A stretch of 64,000 nucleotides of DNA. Source: Hyphomicrobiaceae bacterium (GTDB taxonomy: Bacteria; Pseudomonadota; Alphaproteobacteria; Rhizobiales; Aestuariivirgaceae). This document shows, piece after piece, positions 29,290-38,794 of this stretch. The translations under genes were made by a program, and so were the position numbers. The stretch spans positions 1 through 64,000 of the forward strand of contig OMIC01000005.1 in NCBI GenBank assembly GCA_900298995.1, in the 5' to 3' direction. Each line of letters starts with the position of its first letter. Position 1 is the first letter of the stretch. The notes beneath the pieces are model-generated. The model worked only from the letters and a program-made list of their open reading frames with translations, did no database searches and was not told where the DNA came from.

Positions 29290-29811
29290 ATGGCTGATCT
29301 CGAGAACGTTCTCTTCCTCGATGTGGCGGATGCAAAGGGTGCGCCCAAGGGTCGGGTAACGATTGCACTCAGGCCCGATCTGGCGCCCAACCATGTCGCG
29401 CGGATCAAGGAACTGGCCCGGGAGGGTGCCTATGACGGTGTCGTGTTTCACCGCGTCATTGACGGCTTCATGGCCCAAGGTGGCGATGTGCAGTATGGCA
29501 ATACCGCGAATGCCGACTTCAATCCCGGTCGCGCCGGCATGGGGGGCTCAAAGAAGCCGAATCTGAAGCAAGAGTTCTCGCGTGAGCCGCATGTGCGCGG
29601 CGTGTGCTCGATGGCGCGGTCTCAGAATCCGGATTCCGCCAACAGCCAGTTCTTCATCTGCTTCGGAGACGCAACGTTCCTCGACCGGCAGTACACCGTC
29701 TGGGGCCAGGTCACCGACGGCATGGACATTGTTGACGGCATCAAGCGCGGCGAGCCTGTCCGCGAGCCTGACAAGATCTCACGGATGCAGGTTGCTGCTG
29801 ACGCCAAGTAG
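29290..29811 (+). CDS. ppiB: Cytoplasmic peptidyl-prolyl cis-trans isomerase (cyclophilin)
   Basis: 173 residues, no signal peptide, so cytosolic. Cyclophilin motifs FHRVIDGFMAQGGD and DSANSQFFICFGDA are nearly identical to those of the preceding gene, and the stop of that gene touches this start, pointing to tandem duplication with loss or gain of a signal peptide. The 52-base gap to queA holds a short hairpin but no preQ1 aptamer that I can recognise. Confidence 0.94.
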   Translation: MADLENVLFLDVADAKGAPKGRVTIALRPDLAPNHVARIKELAREGAYDGVVFHRVIDGFMAQGGDVQYGNTANADFNPGRAGMGGSKKPNLKQEFSREPHVRGVCSMARSQNPDSANSQFFICFGDATFLDRQYTVWGQVTDGMDIVDGIKRGEPVREPDKISRMQVAADAK

Positions 29812-29863
29812 AGCCCAGAAGGCCCTCTGGCGCTGCGGATTGCGTAGCAGGGTGGCTTGACGC

Positions 29864-30907
29864 ATGCGGGTATCGGATTTCGACTTCGAGCTGCCGCCGG
29901 AAGCCATTGCGCTCCGGCCGGCTTCTCCGCGCGATTCCGCAAAACTTCTGGTGGTGCATCCCGAAGGGTTCGAGGATCGGGTCTTCCGCGATCTGCCAGG
30001 CTTGTTGCGGCCCGGCGATGTTCTCGTCTTCAACAACACCCGCGTCATCCCGGCGGCTTTGTCCGGCAAGCGTATTGGTCGTGGCGGAACCACGCCGAAC
30101 ATCTCCGCCTTGTTACATTTGCGGCTGGATGGAAGACGGTGGAAGGCTTTCGTTCGGCCGGCCAAGAAGCTTCTCCCTGGTGATCGCCTTCTGTTTTCTC
30201 GTCAAAACAATGAATTGGAGGCGGTAGTTGAGGAGAAAGGCGAGGCTGGAGAGGTGCGGCTCGCCTTCGCAGCGGAGGGCGTTGCCCTGGATGCTGCAAT
30301 CGCGGCCGCAGGGGAGGTGCCTCTTCCGCCCTACATCGCCTCCAAACGCGGCGTGGATGGGCGTGATCGAGAAGATTACCAGACCATCTACGCGGACCGG
30401 GCCGGCGCGGTTGCGGCGCCGACAGCGGGCCTGCATTTCACTTCAGACTTAATAAAGACGCTGCAAGATACTGATATCACGCTAGAATATGTCACACTGC
30501 ATGTCGGGGCCGGTACCTTTCTGCCGGTCAAGGCGGAAGACACGGCGGATCACAGGATGCATTCGGAATGGGGTGAAGTGACAGCCGATGTCTGTACCCG
30601 TCTGAAGGCAGCCCGCACCCGAGGAGGGCGCATCGTGGCCGTCGGGACGACCTCCCTAAGGCTTCTTGAGGCCTCGGGGCTTGAGCCATTCTCAGGCACG
30701 ACGGATATCTTCATTACGCCTGGCTACCGGTTCCGCGCAGTTGACCTTCTCATCACCAACTTCCATTTGCCGAAGTCGACGCTGTTCATGCTCGTGTCCG
30801 CCTTCTCGGGTCTGGAGCGGATGCGGGCGGCATATGCTCATGCAATCGCCGGAGGCTATAGGTTCTATTCCTACGGCGACTCCAGCCTGCTATTCCCCGC
30901 TGCATGA
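29864..30907 (+). CDS. queA: S-adenosylmethionine:tRNA ribosyltransferase-isomerase
   Basis: 347 residues. Transfers the ribosyl part of SAM to preQ1 in tRNA, giving epoxyqueuosine. Family blocks: [15 protein letters not shown] at the start, [12 protein letters not shown] (about 51-62) and [10 protein letters not shown] (about 184-193), and a C-terminal [17 protein letters not shown] overlap (four bases) couples it to tgt, the step before it in the same pathway. Confidence 0.97.
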   Translation: MRVSDFDFELPPEAIALRPASPRDSAKLLVVHPEGFEDRVFRDLPGLLRPGDVLVFNNTRVIPAALSGKRIGRGGTTPNISALLHLRLDGRRWKAFVRPAKKLLPGDRLLFSRQNNELEAVVEEKGEAGEVRLAFAAEGVALDAAIAAAGEVPLPPYIASKRGVDGRDREDYQTIYADRAGAVAAPTAGLHFTSDLIKTLQDTDITLEYVTLHVGAGTFLPVKAEDTADHRMHSEWGEVTADVCTRLKAARTRGGRIVAVGTTSLRLLEASGLEPFSGTTDIFITPGYRFRAVDLLITNFHLPKSTLFMLVSAFSGLERMRAAYAHAIAGGYRFYSYGDSSLLFPAA

Positions 30908-32028
30908 CCGAGTTCGGTTTCACACTTCACGCGAAAGACGGTGCAGCCCGGCTTGGCTCCGTGCACACGCTGCATGGCGATATCCGGACCCCTGCATTCA
31001 TGCCCGTCGGTACGGTGGGAACGGTCAAGGGGCTCTATCTTGACCAGGTTGAAGCAACCGGTGCCGAAATCATCCTCGGCAACACCTACCACCTCATGTT
31101 GCGCCCCGGGGCAGAGCAGGTGGCGCGGCTGGGTGGACTGCACAGCTTCATCGGCTGGAACAGGCCGATCCTGACCGACTCGGGCGGGTTCCAGATCATG
31201 TCGCTTTCCAAGATCCGCAAGATCACGGAACAGGGCGCTGTCTTTCAGTCTCACATTGATGGCCGGAAGTACGAACTGTCGCCGGAACGTGCCATGGAGA
31301 TACAGAGGCTTCTGGGATCCGATATCCAGATGCAACTCGACCAGTGCATTGCCTATCCCCACAGCGATGCGGAGGCGGAAAAGGCGATGCAACTGTCACT
31401 GCGCTGGGCCGAGAGGTGCCGCACGGCATTCGGCCGACAGGCCGGTCGCGGCAACTTCGGCATCGTTCAGGGCGGAATCAATCAAAGGTTGAGGCGTGAA
31501 AGTGCCGCCGGGCTGACCGCCATCGGCTTCGAGGGATACGCCATTGGGGGCCTTGCTGTCGGCGAAGGCCATGATCTCATGCTCCGGGCCATCGAGGACA
31601 CCGTTCCGCACTTGCCTGAGGACCGTCCCCGCTATCTCATGGGTGTTGGAACCCCGGAAGACATATTGGAGGCCGTGGCGCGGGGAGTGGACATGTTTGA
31701 CTGCGTTCTGCCGACCCGGTCAGGCCGGCATGGACAGGCCTTTACGCGTTTCGGTAAGATCAACCTGCGCAATGCGAGGCATGCCGAGGATTCCCGGCCG
31801 CTGGACGAGGCGCATGACTGCCCGGCCTTGTCACGCTATCCGAGGGCCTATCTCCACCACCTGATCCGATCGGGCGAGCTTCTGGGCATGATGCTGCTGT
31901 CGTGGGCGAATATCGCCTATTATCAGTCGTTCATGCGCGACATGCGTGCTGCCATTGCTGGCGGCACATTCGAAAGCTTCCGGACTGCGACCAAGGAACA
32001 GTGGCAGAGGGGAGATATCCGGTCATAA
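30904..32028 (+). CDS. tgt: tRNA-guanine transglycosylase
   Basis: 374 residues. Replaces guanine 34 of GUN anticodon tRNAs with preQ1. TIM-barrel motifs: nucleophile loop [13 protein letters not shown] and the [10 protein letters not shown] block. The zinc site is altered: where family members have CXCXXC plus His (as in E. coli Cys302, 304, 307, His333), this protein reads HDCPALSRY then YLHH, leaving His, Cys, Leu and His at the four positions. Flanking residues align without gaps, so it is not a frameshift. Coupled to queA by a four-base overlap. Confidence 0.96.
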   Translation: MTEFGFTLHAKDGAARLGSVHTLHGDIRTPAFMPVGTVGTVKGLYLDQVEATGAEIILGNTYHLMLRPGAEQVARLGGLHSFIGWNRPILTDSGGFQIMSLSKIRKITEQGAVFQSHIDGRKYELSPERAMEIQRLLGSDIQMQLDQCIAYPHSDAEAEKAMQLSLRWAERCRTAFGRQAGRGNFGIVQGGINQRLRRESAAGLTAIGFEGYAIGGLAVGEGHDLMLRAIEDTVPHLPEDRPRYLMGVGTPEDILEAVARGVDMFDCVLPTRSGRHGQAFTRFGKINLRNARHAEDSRPLDEAHDCPALSRYPRAYLHHLIRSGELLGMMLLSWANIAYYQSFMRDMRAAIAGGTFESFRTATKEQWQRGDIRS

Positions 32029-32053
32029 TGGCGAAGTTTCCTGGGAGGACGAG

Positions 32054-32500
32054 ATGCAGCTGTCGGATGAAGTAATCATACCCGTGCCGCGCATGAAGGT
32101 GTGGGAGGCTTTGAATGACCCGGAGGTACTTCGCCAGTGCATTCCGGGTTGCGAGGAGATTACAAAGCTCTCGGACACCGAGATGGAAGCCACGGTCACT
32201 GTAAAGATGGGCCCCGTGAAGGCGAGCTTCAAAGGCGCCGTCACGCTGTCCGACATCGATCCGTCAAATGGCTATCGCATCTCTGGCCACGGCAAGTCGA
32301 TGATGGGCGGCGCGGCCGGCGGGGCCGATGTGCGGCTGCAGGATGTACCGGAAGGCACGAAGCTGGTCTATCACGTCGACGCACATGTGACCGGAAAGAT
32401 CGCGAGCCTCGCCCAGCGTTTCATTGAGCCGACCGCGCGACAGCTTTCTGCCCAGTTCTTCGAGACATTCGCCACTCTGGCTGCGAAGGAACCCGGCTGA
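32054..32500 (+). CDS. CoxG-like SRPBCC (START-fold) protein
   Basis: 148 residues from ATG 32054 after GGGAGG. Matches the CoxG/SRPBCC group: an N-terminal VWEALNDPEVLRQCIPGCEEI and a central GPVKASFKG. CoxG proteins are linked to CO and xanthine dehydrogenase-type molybdoenzymes in some bacteria, but no such oxidase genes lie here, so the role is open. It follows tgt by 25 bases and converges on the permease gene with only one base between the stops. Confidence 0.82.
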   Translation: MQLSDEVIIPVPRMKVWEALNDPEVLRQCIPGCEEITKLSDTEMEATVTVKMGPVKASFKGAVTLSDIDPSNGYRISGHGKSMMGGAAGGADVRLQDVPEGTKLVYHVDAHVTGKIASLAQRFIEPTARQLSAQFFETFATLAAKEPG

Positions 32501-32501
32501 G

Positions 32502-33314
32502 CTACTTTCCGCTTCCGCCGGTGTGTTCGCCCTCTCGCGTGAGATAATAGGCTGCGAGAATGGGAAGAAAGGTCACCGCGATCACGATAATCGCAACCAC
32601 ATTGGTGACCGGCCGCTGCCGCGGTCGGATCAATTCGTTCAGCATCCAGATCGGTAGCGTTGACTGCTGTCCGGCCGTGAAAGTCGTGACGATGACCTCG
32701 TCAAACGACAGTGCAAAGGCCAGCATGCCACCGGCGAGAAGCGCCGACCCAATTTGCGGCAGCACCACATGTCTGAAAGTCTGGAAACCATCCGCGCCGA
32801 GGTCCATCGATGCTTCGATCATGTTCCCGGAAAGACGCCGGAAGCGGGCAAGCGCGTTGTTGTAGACGACGACGATGCAGAATGTCGCATGGCCCAGCAC
32901 GATCGTCCATGTCGAAAAGGGGACATTCATAATGTCGAAAGCTGATCTGAGGGCTATGCCGGTGATGATGCCTGGCAGTGCGATGGGCAGGATAAACAGC
33001 AGCGAGATCGAGTCCTTTCCGAAGAAGCGCGCCCTCCAAAGCGCAGCTGCCGCGAGGGTTCCCAGCACAAGTGCGATCAGCGTCGCGAGGAGTGCAACCT
33101 TCAATGACAGCCACAGGGGTGGCCATATGTCCGGCCTGTCAAACCAGGCTGCAGAAAACCATCTGGTCGTATAACCAGGTGGTGGAAACTGAAAGCTCTT
33201 CTCTTCGGTCGTGAAGGCATAGAGCACAATCAGCGCGAGGGGGGCATGCAGGAACACCAGGCCGACGAAGGCGGCCACTTTCAAGGAGATCGAGGCGCGG
33301 GGCTCAGAGCGCAT
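32502..33314 (-). CDS. ydcV: YdcV-type ABC transporter permease
   Basis: 270 residues from ATG 33314, overlapping the preceding permease by 11 bases; an upstream in-frame TTG is possible. Six membrane helices; the EAA loop that docks the ATPase is [20 protein letters not shown]. Second permease of the polyamine-family importer. The operon order is binding protein, ATPase, permease, permease, as in E. coli ydcSTUV. Confidence 0.88.
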   Translation of the reverse strand: MRSEPRASISLKVAAFVGLVFLHAPLALIVLYAFTTEEKSFQFPPPGYTTRWFSAAWFDRPDIWPPLWLSLKVALLATLIALVLGTLAAAALWRARFFGKDSISLLFILPIALPGIITGIALRSAFDIMNVPFSTWTIVLGHATFCIVVVYNNALARFRRLSGNMIEASMDLGADGFQTFRHVVLPQIGSALLAGGMLAFALSFDEVIVTTFTAGQQSTLPIWMLNELIRPRQRPVTNVVAIIVIAVTFLPILAAYYLTREGEHTGGSGK

Positions 33315-34236
33315 CGAAAGCACCAAGCCTTCGGGCGATGACGAGATATATGCCCATGATCACGATTGGCACCACCGTGAAAGCCGCTGCAAGGGGAATA
33401 TCACCTGCTGTGCCCTGGAGTGCATAGACGGTGGATCCGATGAAGGGGCGTGAGTTGCCGATGATTTGGGGGATGATGTAGTCGCCGAGTGTCAACGAGA
33501 AAGTAAAGATGGAGCCAGCGATGACACCCGGGAGCGCTAGGGGCAAGATGACAGTACGTAAAGACTGACCGGGCGTCGCGCCGAGATCGGCTGAAGCCTC
33601 GATGAGACTGCCCGGTACGCGCTCAAGGGCGGCCTGTGTTGGCAGGATCATGTAGGGTAGCCAGATGTAGACGAAGACCAGAAAAGTGCCGATGTAGCTG
33701 AACGAGAGGGATGATCCTCCGATGACCGGGACGCTCAGCAGTGTCTCTAGCACAAAGCCGAGATGTAGTTTCTCGGCAACCCACGTGATGATGCCTTCCT
33801 TGGCCAGAATGAGCTTCCAGGCGTAGACCTTGACAAGGTAGCTGGACCACAACGGCATCATGACCGCGAGATAGAAAAGCGCCTTCCAGCCTCCTTTGGC
33901 GTAGCGCGCGGCATAGTAGGCAATCGGAAAGGAGACAATCGAACTTGCGATCGTCACGATCGTGGCCATCACCGTTGTCCGAAGGACTATGACCATGTTG
34001 GAGGACTCGAATAGATGGCCGTATGTCGCAAGCGTCAGTTCATGAACAACAAGGCCTGAGAACTCATCAAGCGAATAGAAGCTTTGAAGCAGAAGTGCGA
34101 AGAGCGAACCAACATAGACGATGCCGATCCAGATCAGCGGCGGTACAATGAACAGAAGCGTCAGCAGTCTCGAATTCCTGTAGAAAAAGTCGGAGACGCT
34201 GCTATGGATGGGGGCAGGGATGGATGATGAACTCAT
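33304..34236 (-). CDS. ydcU: YdcU-type ABC transporter permease
   Basis: 310 residues from ATG 34236, which overlaps the ATPase stop (ATGA). Six membrane helices; EAA loop [20 protein letters not shown]. An open frame extends 82 codons upstream but lies inside ydcT and has no ribosome site. First permease of the importer, partner of the ydcV product in the inner membrane. Confidence 0.88.
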   Translation of the reverse strand: MSSSSIPAPIHSSVSDFFYRNSRLLTLLFIVPPLIWIGIVYVGSLFALLLQSFYSLDEFSGLVVHELTLATYGHLFESSNMVIVLRTTVMATIVTIASSIVSFPIAYYAARYAKGGWKALFYLAVMMPLWSSYLVKVYAWKLILAKEGIITWVAEKLHLGFVLETLLSVPVIGGSSLSFSYIGTFLVFVYIWLPYMILPTQAALERVPGSLIEASADLGATPGQSLRTVILPLALPGVIAGSIFTFSLTLGDYIIPQIIGNSRPFIGSTVYALQGTAGDIPLAAAFTVVPIVIMGIYLVIARRLGAFDAL

Positions 34237-35243
34237 TCTGGCTCCATCACAACAGCGCTGGAGCGGTCCCAGGCTAATGAAACGGTTCCTCCGTCCGGTA
34301 TTGTTTTTGCGCCCGTCGGGACGGTTGCCACAAGTCTTGTACCTGCGACATTGACTGCAACGCGTACGACAGCTCCCTGGTACTGGAGCGAACTCACTTG
34401 TCCCGACACGATCGCTTGTCCAGTTTTCGGAATTTCTCCTGGGAGCAGAACATCTATCTTTTCGGGTCTCAGGCTCGTCCATGCGCGAGGACCGCCATTT
34501 GCTGCGGCAAAGTCTGGGGTGAGGACATTGGATGAACCGACAAAGCTGGCTACAAATCGGGTGTGTGGGCGTTCGTAGACTTCGGATGGTGTGCCGATCT
34601 GAACAATACGACCCTCGTTGAAAATTGCCACACGGTCCGCCATCGACAGGGCTTCACCCTGGTCATGGGTAACAAAAACGAAGGTGATGCCAAGGTCGTG
34701 GTGCAATGAACGCAGTTCTTCCTGCATTTGTTCACGCAGTTTCAGATCAAGTGCGCCGAGTGGCTCATCAAGAAGCAGGACGCGGGGCTTGTTCACAAGC
34801 GCCCTTGCGAGAGCAACCCGTTGGCGCTGGCCGCCAGAAAGTTGGCTTGGCCGGCGTTGTTCAAAGCCGTTTAGTTTGACAAGCGACAGCGCTTCTCTGG
34901 CTTTCTGCTCCCGCTCTGCACGCGGCATTCCCTTGATCATCAAACCATAGGCGACATTTGCCCCCACCGTCATGTGCGGAAAGAGGGCGTAATCCTGGAA
35001 AACAGTGTTGACGTTTCGGCGGTAGGGCGGCAACCCGTCTGCTATCTCGCCAAAGATGCGGATGTGTCCCGTCGAAGGCTGATCGAAACCAGCAATCAGG
35101 CGCAGGCAGGTTGTCTTGCCAGACCCCGACGGCCCGAGCATCGCAAAGAATTCGCCCTCCTCAATATCGAGCGTAACACCATCCACGGCACGAACTTGCC
35201 CGAAATGGCGTGAAACGTTCTGAAAGTTCACTGCGATTGACAT
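34233..35243 (-). CDS. ydcT: YdcT-type ABC transporter ATP-binding protein
   Basis: 336 residues. Walker A GPSGSGKT (37-44), Q-loop VFQDYALFP, signature LSGGQ (135-139), Walker B LLLDEP (Asp159, Glu160) and a C-terminal TOBE-type domain (about 240-330). Powers the polyamine-family importer. A strong hairpin lies in the 64-base gap between ydcS and this start, so expression is probably lower than for the binding protein. Confidence 0.9.
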   Translation of the reverse strand: MSIAVNFQNVSRHFGQVRAVDGVTLDIEEGEFFAMLGPSGSGKTTCLRLIAGFDQPSTGHIRIFGEIADGLPPYRRNVNTVFQDYALFPHMTVGANVAYGLMIKGMPRAEREQKAREALSLVKLNGFEQRRPSQLSGGQRQRVALARALVNKPRVLLLDEPLGALDLKLREQMQEELRSLHHDLGITFVFVTHDQGEALSMADRVAIFNEGRIVQIGTPSEVYERPHTRFVASFVGSSNVLTPDFAAANGGPRAWTSLRPEKIDVLLPGEIPKTGQAIVSGQVSSLQYQGAVVRVAVNVAGTRLVATVPTGAKTIPDGGTVSLAWDRSSAVVMEPE

Positions 35244-35256
35244 GACCCTGTTCCAT

Positions 35257-35287
35257 GAAAAGGCCCCGGCCTCATGGCCGGGGCCCT
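35257..35287 (-). terminator. Terminator-like hairpin between ydcS and ydcT
   Basis: On the minus strand GGCCCCGGCC, a four-base loop and GGCCGGGGCC (10 perfect base pairs) are followed by TTTT. It lies 20 bases after the ydcS stop and inside the operon, so it should act as a partial terminator or 3' end stabiliser that lets ydcS mRNA exceed that of the membrane genes. Confidence 0.8.
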
Positions 35288-35307
35288 GTATTGCAGGCTT
35301 GTCAGGC

Positions 35308-36462
35308 TTACTGGCTCATGACCTCACGGTAGGCCTTGTCCCATTGTGAGTAGGGTACGCAGTTCCCCTCGGCCTCGCACTTGGCAGTGGGAGTACGCCA
35401 GAACCAGATCTTGTCGAAATTGTCAAAGCCGTTGGTCGCACAGCCGGCATCCGTCAGGAGGGCATTGCCTTTGCAGGCGGCTGGCACGGCCGGGACTGAC
35501 CCGAACCAGGCAGCGAGATCACCCTGAAGCTTTGCGGAAATGGAATGGTTCAGCCACATGTAAGCGCAGTTGGGATGAGGGGCTTCGCTGTGTAACATGG
35601 TGGTATCTGCCCAACCGGTGGCGCCCTCGTCAGGAACGACAGAAGCAACCGGTTGCTTGTCCGCCTCGAGCAGGTTGACCTGGAATGGCCAGGAGGAAGA
35701 CGCGACGACGCCCTCATTCTTGAAGTCGTCAATCTGAACCATGGCGTCGTGCCAATAGCGGCCGACCAGCTGGCGCTGTCCCTTGAGCAGGTCAATGACG
35801 GCTGCGAACTGATCCTTGTTCAGTTCATACGGGTTCTTGATGCCGAGCTCCGGCTTCTTTTTCATCAGATAGAGGGCGGCATCGGCGACGTAGATCGGGC
35901 CATCGAAGGCCTGTACACGGCCCTTGTTGGATTTGCCATCAGGCAGGTTCTGCTCTTCGAATACAACACTCCAGCTCTTTGGGGGCTCCTGGAAGATCTT
36001 GGTGTTGTAGGCCAGCACGTTCGGACCCCACTGATAGGGAACGCCGTAGTGGACGCCGTCGACCGTGTGCCAGGGCGCATCCTTGAGCCGGTCATCTACG
36101 GATGCCCAGTCCTTGATGAGTTCGATGTTGACGGGTTGGACCTTCTTGCCGGCAACGAGGCGCAGAGAGGCGTCGCCGGAAGCGGTGACCAGGTCGAAAC
36201 CGCCCTGGTTCATCAAGGTCACCATTTCGTCAGAGGTGGCGGCGGTCTTGACGTTCACCTTGCACTGCGTTGTTTTCTCGAACTCTGTCACCCAGTCATA
36301 GTTCTTGTCGGTTTCGCCGCGTTCGATGTAGCCGGGCCAGGCGACAATATCGACCTGTCCTTCGCCGGGGCCGATTTCCGTCTTGAGGTCTTGGGCCATA
36401 CCGATCCCAGCGGTTGTGGCAAGTGCCGCGATCGATGCAATCGCTGTCTTCAGGAAATTCAT
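35308..36462 (-). CDS. ydcS: YdcS-type periplasmic substrate-binding protein
   Basis: 384 residues from ATG 36462 with GGGAGAG upstream; a longer frame lacks support. Signal peptide about 1-23 (ending GMA). It closely follows the E. coli YdcS pattern from IVAWPGYIERGETDKNYDWV through TAATSDEMVTLM and FDLVTASGDASLRL to the C-terminal FDKIWFWRTP, more so than PotD or PotF. E. coli YdcSTUV is linked to putrescine uptake; YdcS was also reported as a polyhydroxybutyrate synthase, which I do not infer here. Ligand remains open. It diverges from a deaminase gene. Confidence 0.9.
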   Translation of the reverse strand: MNFLKTAIASIAALATTAGIGMAQDLKTEIGPGEGQVDIVAWPGYIERGETDKNYDWVTEFEKTTQCKVNVKTAATSDEMVTLMNQGGFDLVTASGDASLRLVAGKKVQPVNIELIKDWASVDDRLKDAPWHTVDGVHYGVPYQWGPNVLAYNTKIFQEPPKSWSVVFEEQNLPDGKSNKGRVQAFDGPIYVADAALYLMKKKPELGIKNPYELNKDQFAAVIDLLKGQRQLVGRYWHDAMVQIDDFKNEGVVASSSWPFQVNLLEADKQPVASVVPDEGATGWADTTMLHSEAPHPNCAYMWLNHSISAKLQGDLAAWFGSVPAVPAACKGNALLTDAGCATNGFDNFDKIWFWRTPTAKCEAEGNCVPYSQWDKAYREVMSQ

Positions 36463-36587
36463 TGTGTATTCTCTCCCTAGGGTCTGGTTCGTGGCCTGCC
36501 ACTTGGCAGCGCCGACCGGCCCGTGCAATGCATTGTGGACCGAATTGCGCGGGGAGTTCAACCCCGCAACGTATGGAGCAGGTCAGT
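36463..36587. promoter_or_regulatory. Divergent promoter region of ydcS and the deaminase gene, with two dyads
   Basis: 125 bases. For ydcS (minus strand) there is a candidate promoter: TTGAAC (36556-36561), 18-base spacer, CACAAT (36532-36537). Two dyads overlap it: GCGGGG-N7-CCCCGC (36549-36567) over the -35, and CAATGCATTG (36526-36535) over the -10. Both are good operator candidates; the regulator is not encoded beside them. Confidence 0.45.
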
Positions 36588-37916
36588 ATGCCCGGGTTGT
36601 GGATCAAGGCGCCATTGGCCATTTTGGCCGATGCGCCGGGAGGTGTTGTTGTTCGGGACGGGCGGATCGTGGAGCTTCTGGCGTCCGGAAAGCGACCATC
36701 GACGCCATTCGATGAGGTGTTCGATGCAGCGCAGCACGTTGTATTGCCTGGGTTAGTCAATACCCATCATCATTTCTACCAGACTCTGACCCGGGCCCAT
36801 CCGCAAGCGATCAACAAGAAGCTCTTCGACTGGCTACGTGCCCTTTATCCGTTCTGGGCGAGGCTCACACCCGAGGCCCTCAGGCTGGCCACCAGACTGT
36901 CGCTGACTGAGTTGCTGATGTCCGGTGTTACCACCACGTCCGACCACAATTATGTCTTTCCGCACGGTATGGATGATTCTGTGGACATTCAGGTCGAGGA
37001 GGCACGCAATCTCGGCATTCGGATGACGGTGACGCGGGGGTCCATGAATCTCTCTGAGAAAGATGGGGGATTGCCGCCTGATTCTGTTGTTCAGGACGAG
37101 GACCGCATTCTTTCCGATTGTGAGCGTGCAATCGGTCGGTATCACGAGAGGGGGGAGGGTGCCATGGTTCAGATCGCGCTTGCTCCTTGCTCGCCATTCA
37201 GCGTCACCAAGTCTCTGATGTGTGCGTGCGGCGCGCTTGCAGAGAAGCACGATTGCCGGTTGCATACTCACCTTGCCGAAACCAAAGATGAAAGCGATTA
37301 TTGCCGCAGCAAGTTTGGCATGGGGCCGGTTGACTATCTCGAGGATACAGGCTGGCTCGGTGAGCGGACGTGGTTGGCTCACGGAATACACTTTTCTAAC
37401 GGAGATATCGCGCGACTTGGCAGCCATGGTGTAGGCGTCTGCCATTGCCCAACGTCCAACATGGTGCTCGCATCCGGCCAGTGCCGTACGCTTGATCTTG
37501 AGGCAGCGGGATCACCCGTCGGGCTGGGCGTGGACGGATCGGCCTCGAACGACTCCTCGAATCTCATGGAAGGTGTGCGGCACGCCCTAATGATAAACCG
37601 CCTGACCTATGATGCCTCCTTCAGCCATCTGGATGCGCTGCGTCTTGCGACTGTTGGGTCTGCGCGTTGTCTGGGACGAGGGGATATTGGCGAGATTGGC
37701 GTCGGAAAGCAGGCTGACCTGGCCTTCTTCAAGCTTGATGAGTTACGTTTTTCGGGAGCAGGCGATCCGCTGGCTGCGCTGGTGCTCTGCGGGGCGCATC
37801 AGGCAGACCGGGTCATGATTGGTGGGCGATGGCGAGTCATTGATGCTATGCCGCTCAATATCGACCTTGTAAACCTGAGGGCCGCGCATGGTGCGGCAGC
37901 GCGGAAGTTTCTCTGA
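36588..37916 (+). CDS. 8-oxoguanine deaminase-like amidohydrolase
   Basis: 442 residues from ATG 36588, nine bases after GGAG. Amidohydrolase superfamily, cytosolic metallo-enzyme. Metal ligands: His60 and His62 (NTHHHFYQTLTRA), HTHLAET, a later AHGIH and the Asp of GLGVDGSASND. The blocks GGLPPDSVV, APCSPFSVT and CHCPTSN fit the 8-oxoguanine deaminase group (8-oxoguanine to urate and ammonia), which is related to AtzB-type hydroxyatrazine hydrolases. Substrate is inferred by pattern only. Divergent from a polyamine-family importer and nine bases before a hydrolase. Confidence 0.82.
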   Translation: MPGLWIKAPLAILADAPGGVVVRDGRIVELLASGKRPSTPFDEVFDAAQHVVLPGLVNTHHHFYQTLTRAHPQAINKKLFDWLRALYPFWARLTPEALRLATRLSLTELLMSGVTTTSDHNYVFPHGMDDSVDIQVEEARNLGIRMTVTRGSMNLSEKDGGLPPDSVVQDEDRILSDCERAIGRYHERGEGAMVQIALAPCSPFSVTKSLMCACGALAEKHDCRLHTHLAETKDESDYCRSKFGMGPVDYLEDTGWLGERTWLAHGIHFSNGDIARLGSHGVGVCHCPTSNMVLASGQCRTLDLEAAGSPVGLGVDGSASNDSSNLMEGVRHALMINRLTYDASFSHLDALRLATVGSARCLGRGDIGEIGVGKQADLAFFKLDELRFSGAGDPLAALVLCGAHQADRVMIGGRWRVIDAMPLNIDLVNLRAAHGAAARKFL

Positions 37917-37925
37917 GGGGTTTTC

Positions 37926-38750
37926 ATGGATCTGGCATCTGAATACAACAATCGTGCCATGGTTCCGGAGCACCCGAAGATCATCGCTCGATGGCACGAT
38001 GATGCGGCCGCCTACCGGGAAGCCAATGCCTGCGAGCTGGATGTCGTTTATGGGGGGCGGCCGCGGAACCGGTTGGACCTGTTTCCCTCAAAAAGGGGTG
38101 GTGCTCAAGGGTCAGCCCCGCTGGTGTTGTTCATTCACGGGGGCTACTGGAAATCACTCGACAAGCGTGCGTTCAGCCATGTGGCGCGTGGACCCAATGC
38201 TCTGGGGCTGGATGTCGCAGTCGTGGGCTACTCTCTTTGCCCCGAGGTGACTATCCCCGATATCATCATGGAACTTCGTCAGGCCTGCCTTTTCCTGGCG
38301 CAGCGATCCGGAAGGGATTTGGTGGTCACAGGGCATTCCGCAGGTGGTCATCTCGCCGCATGTCTGGCGGCGACGGATTGGGACGCCTACGGCCAAAGGC
38401 GGGATCTGATCTTATCTGGACTGTCGATCAGTGGCCTTTTCGACCTTCGGCCCCTTCTTGCGACCCCGCTCAATGACGACCTCCGGCTGAGCTCGGAGAC
38501 GGCCCTGGAGGCAAGTCCTCTTGCCTGGCCGATGACCAACAGTGTCAGATTTGACAGCTGGGTGGGTGGGGCCGAAAGCGCGGAATTCCGGAGGCAGGCG
38601 CGTTCCATTGTCGCGGCCTGGCGGGGACTGGGCGTTGAGGCATATTATGGAGAGGTCTCTGACGCAAACCATTTCACTGTTGGTGACGCATTCAGCAACC
38701 CGGATCATCCCCTGACACGGCGCCTCCTGGAACTGGTGCGTAAATCTTAG
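37926..38750 (+). CDS. Alpha/beta hydrolase, kynurenine-formamidase-like
   Basis: 274 residues. Oxyanion-hole motif HGGYW (about 90-94) and nucleophile elbow GHSAGGH (about 138-144) place it with kynurenine formamidase/arylformamidase and related carboxylesterases; the catalytic His is probably in the SDANHF motif near residue 245. No kynureninase or tryptophan dioxygenase is nearby, so tryptophan catabolism is not indicated. Nine bases after the deaminase gene; a joint substrate, such as a purine ring-opening product, is speculation. Confidence 0.82.
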   Translation: MDLASEYNNRAMVPEHPKIIARWHDDAAAYREANACELDVVYGGRPRNRLDLFPSKRGGAQGSAPLVLFIHGGYWKSLDKRAFSHVARGPNALGLDVAVVGYSLCPEVTIPDIIMELRQACLFLAQRSGRDLVVTGHSAGGHLAACLAATDWDAYGQRRDLILSGLSISGLFDLRPLLATPLNDDLRLSSETALEASPLAWPMTNSVRFDSWVGGAESAEFRRQARSIVAAWRGLGVEAYYGEVSDANHFTVGDAFSNPDHPLTRRLLELVRKS

Positions 38751-38794
38751 ATTGCAGCCCTGCCGGCAGCGCTGGGCAGACCTCGATTACCCCC

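Noticed and set aside
29812-29863. A preQ1 riboswitch ahead of queA.
   Set aside because: The 52-base gap has a short hairpin but lacks the conserved aptamer bases; the gene follows closely on ppiB.
32054-32500. Signs of a CO or xanthine dehydrogenase cluster because of the CoxG-like gene.
   Set aside because: No large, medium or iron-sulfur subunit genes occur within the window, so only a general SRPBCC call is made.
34237-34482. An 82-codon N-terminal extension of YdcU.
   Set aside because: It lies inside ydcT in another frame, has no ribosome site and does not resemble permeases.
37926-38750. Assignment of the hydrolase to tryptophan catabolism as KynB.
   Set aside because: No kynA or kynU is adjacent and the fold is shared with many esterases.
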